Source: DATAVB01 sp040414495 (GTDB lineage Bacteria > Actinomycetota > Actinomycetes > Mycobacteriales > QHCD01). From it: 14,798 bases of DNA. Below, in pieces: positions 13,901 to 14,798 of this stretch (the stretch's first letter is position 1; the number at the start of each line of letters is the position of its first letter). The notes beneath the pieces were generated by a model. The model was not told the DNA's origin, made no database searches, and saw nothing but the letters and a program-made list of their open reading frames with translations. A program made the translations under genes and the position numbers. The DNA is taken from positions 1 through 14,798 of the forward strand of contig JBEDUI010000120.1 in assembly GCA_040414495.1 (NCBI GenBank), written 5' to 3'.

Positions 13901-14798
13901 CCCAGCACCGCCGCGAGGAGCACCTCGTCGGCTTCGGGCGGCACGGCACCCAGGTCAAGCAGGCACCGGTCGGCCTCGACCCGGCCCAGTACCGGCGGTT
14001 CACCGGTCCGCAGCGCGGCGGCGTACCACGCCGGCAGGCTGACCGCGGCGCTTCGCAACTGCACCCCGGGCGCGCCACCGCCACCGACCACGGCCGCGGT
14101 CCGCAGAGCCTCAGCCCCTCGTTCAGCCAACTTGGCCGCGAGCGATTCGGCCCGCGCCCACAGCTCCTCCGGCTCCGCGTGCAGTGCCTCCGTGGTCGGG
14201 GTTGGCGGTCCGGACAGGGTGGCTTCCAACGCGGCCAGGGTCAGCTTGTCCACCCGCAGCGCCCGGGCCAGCGGATGCCGGCGTAGCCGCTCGATCAGGT
14301 CTTCCCGGCCGAGTAGCAACCCGGCCTGCGGCCCGCCGAGCAGCTTGTCGGCGCTGGCCGTGACGAGGTCCGCCCCGTCCCGCAGCGCGCCGGCCGCATC
14401 GGGTTCGTCCGGCAGCGTCGGGTCAGCGGCCAGCAGCCCGGACCCGATATCGACCACCAGCGGCACACCGAGGTCGGTCAGTTGATCGATCGGTACGTCG
14501 GCGGTGAACCCGGAGATGACAAAGTTCGACGGGTGGACCTTGAGTACGAAGCCGGTCCGCGGCCCGATCGCCGCGACGTAGTCGGCTTTCAGGGTCCGGT
14601 TGGTCGTGCCGACCTCGTGCAGCCGGGCACCGGTCGAGGCCAGCAGGTCGGGCAGCCGGAAACCGTCGCCGATCTCGACCAGTTCGCCCCGGCTGACCAC
14701 GACATCCCGGCCGGCGGCCAGTGCCGCCAGGACCAGCAGCACCGCCGCGGCGCCGTTGTTGACGACCAGCGCCGCCTCCGTTCCGCACGCCAGAGCCA
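13888..14798 (-). CDS. selA: L-seryl-tRNA(Sec) selenium transferase, 5' end outside the window
   Basis: SelA is a PLP enzyme that turns seryl-tRNA-Sec into selenocysteyl-tRNA using selenophosphate. About 302 C-terminal residues are present; the family has roughly 430-460, so 130-160 N-terminal residues lie past the window edge. The frame is open to 14798 and the first visible residues (ALACGTEAALVVNNGAAAVL) match the family's VNNNAAAVLL region, so the GTG at 14742 is internal and not a start. The PLP lysine is in SADKLLGGPQAG (codon at 14344-14346). VGTTNRT and VHPSNFVISGF are further family motifs. The TAG stop at 13888-13890 overlaps the selB start by 13 bases. First gene of the visible sel operon; its promoter is outside the window. 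Confidence 0.95.
   Translation of the reverse strand, partial: ALACGTEAALVVNNGAAAVLLVLAALAAGRDVVVSRGELVEIGDGFRLPDLLASTGARLHEVGTTNRTLKADYVAAIGPRTGFVLKVHPSNFVISGFTADVPIDQLTDLGVPLVVDIGSGLLAADPTLPDEPDAAGALRDGADLVTASADKLLGGPQAGLLLGREDLIERLRRHPLARALRVDKLTLAALEATLSGPPTPTTEALHAEPEELWARAESLAAKLAERGAEALRTAAVVGGGGAPGVQLRSAAVSLPAWYAAALRTGEPPVLGRVEADRCLLDLGAVPPEADEVLLAAVLGCTS

Noticed and set aside
14742..14742. GTG at 14742 as the start of selA
   Set aside because: The frame is open to the window edge and upstream codons match the conserved VNNNAAAVLL region of SelA, so the gene is cut by the window.

Overview
The window reads as chromosomal DNA of a GC-rich actinobacterium. The signs are GC-rich codon use with GTG starts and GGAGG-type ribosome sites, a 915-residue LuxR-type ATPase regulator of the LAL kind, a Tat-like lipoprotein signal, and actinobacterial-looking SelA/SelB/tRNA-Sec sequences. 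No transposase, integrase, CRISPR array, rRNA or phage gene was seen. Genus cannot be named from sequence alone.

Region 1 (about 1-4920) is a carbohydrate-uptake and glycosidase cluster on the minus strand. In transcription order it holds a GH42 beta-galactosidase, a wrecked GH31 alpha-xylosidase (start overlaps the GH42 stop as ATGA, catalytic domain missing, then a frameshift and a stop), a structured leader with a LacI-like palindrome, and a family-5 solute-binding lipoprotein. A galactosidase plus an alpha-xylosidase plus an oligosaccharide/oligopeptide-type binding protein suggests xyloglucan-type oligosaccharides, but the xylosidase step encoded here is dead. No permease, ATPase or regulator of this cluster is inside the window.

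Region 2 (about 4950-10130) holds an APH-fold small-molecule kinase (minus), a divergent MFS transporter (plus), and a LAL regulator (minus) converging on the MFS gene with only 7 bases between them.

Region 3 (10133-11010) is a roughly 530-base stretch with no convincing gene, then a 70-codon gene for a small Cys/His protein with its own ribosome site and a strong hairpin after it, then a second set of inverted repeats that probably ends the selenium operon coming from the other side.

Region 4 (11015-14798) is a complete selenocysteine-insertion cluster except for the 5' end of selA: selA -> selB -> tRNA-Sec -> selD, all on the minus strand. selA and selB overlap by 13 bases. The tRNA gene starts 10 bases after the selB stop and its CCA end is followed by selD. 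Together these genes charge tRNA-Sec with selenophosphate-derived selenium (SelD, SelA) and deliver it to UGA codons (SelB). No credible selenoprotein gene lies in the window, so the client protein must be elsewhere in the genome.
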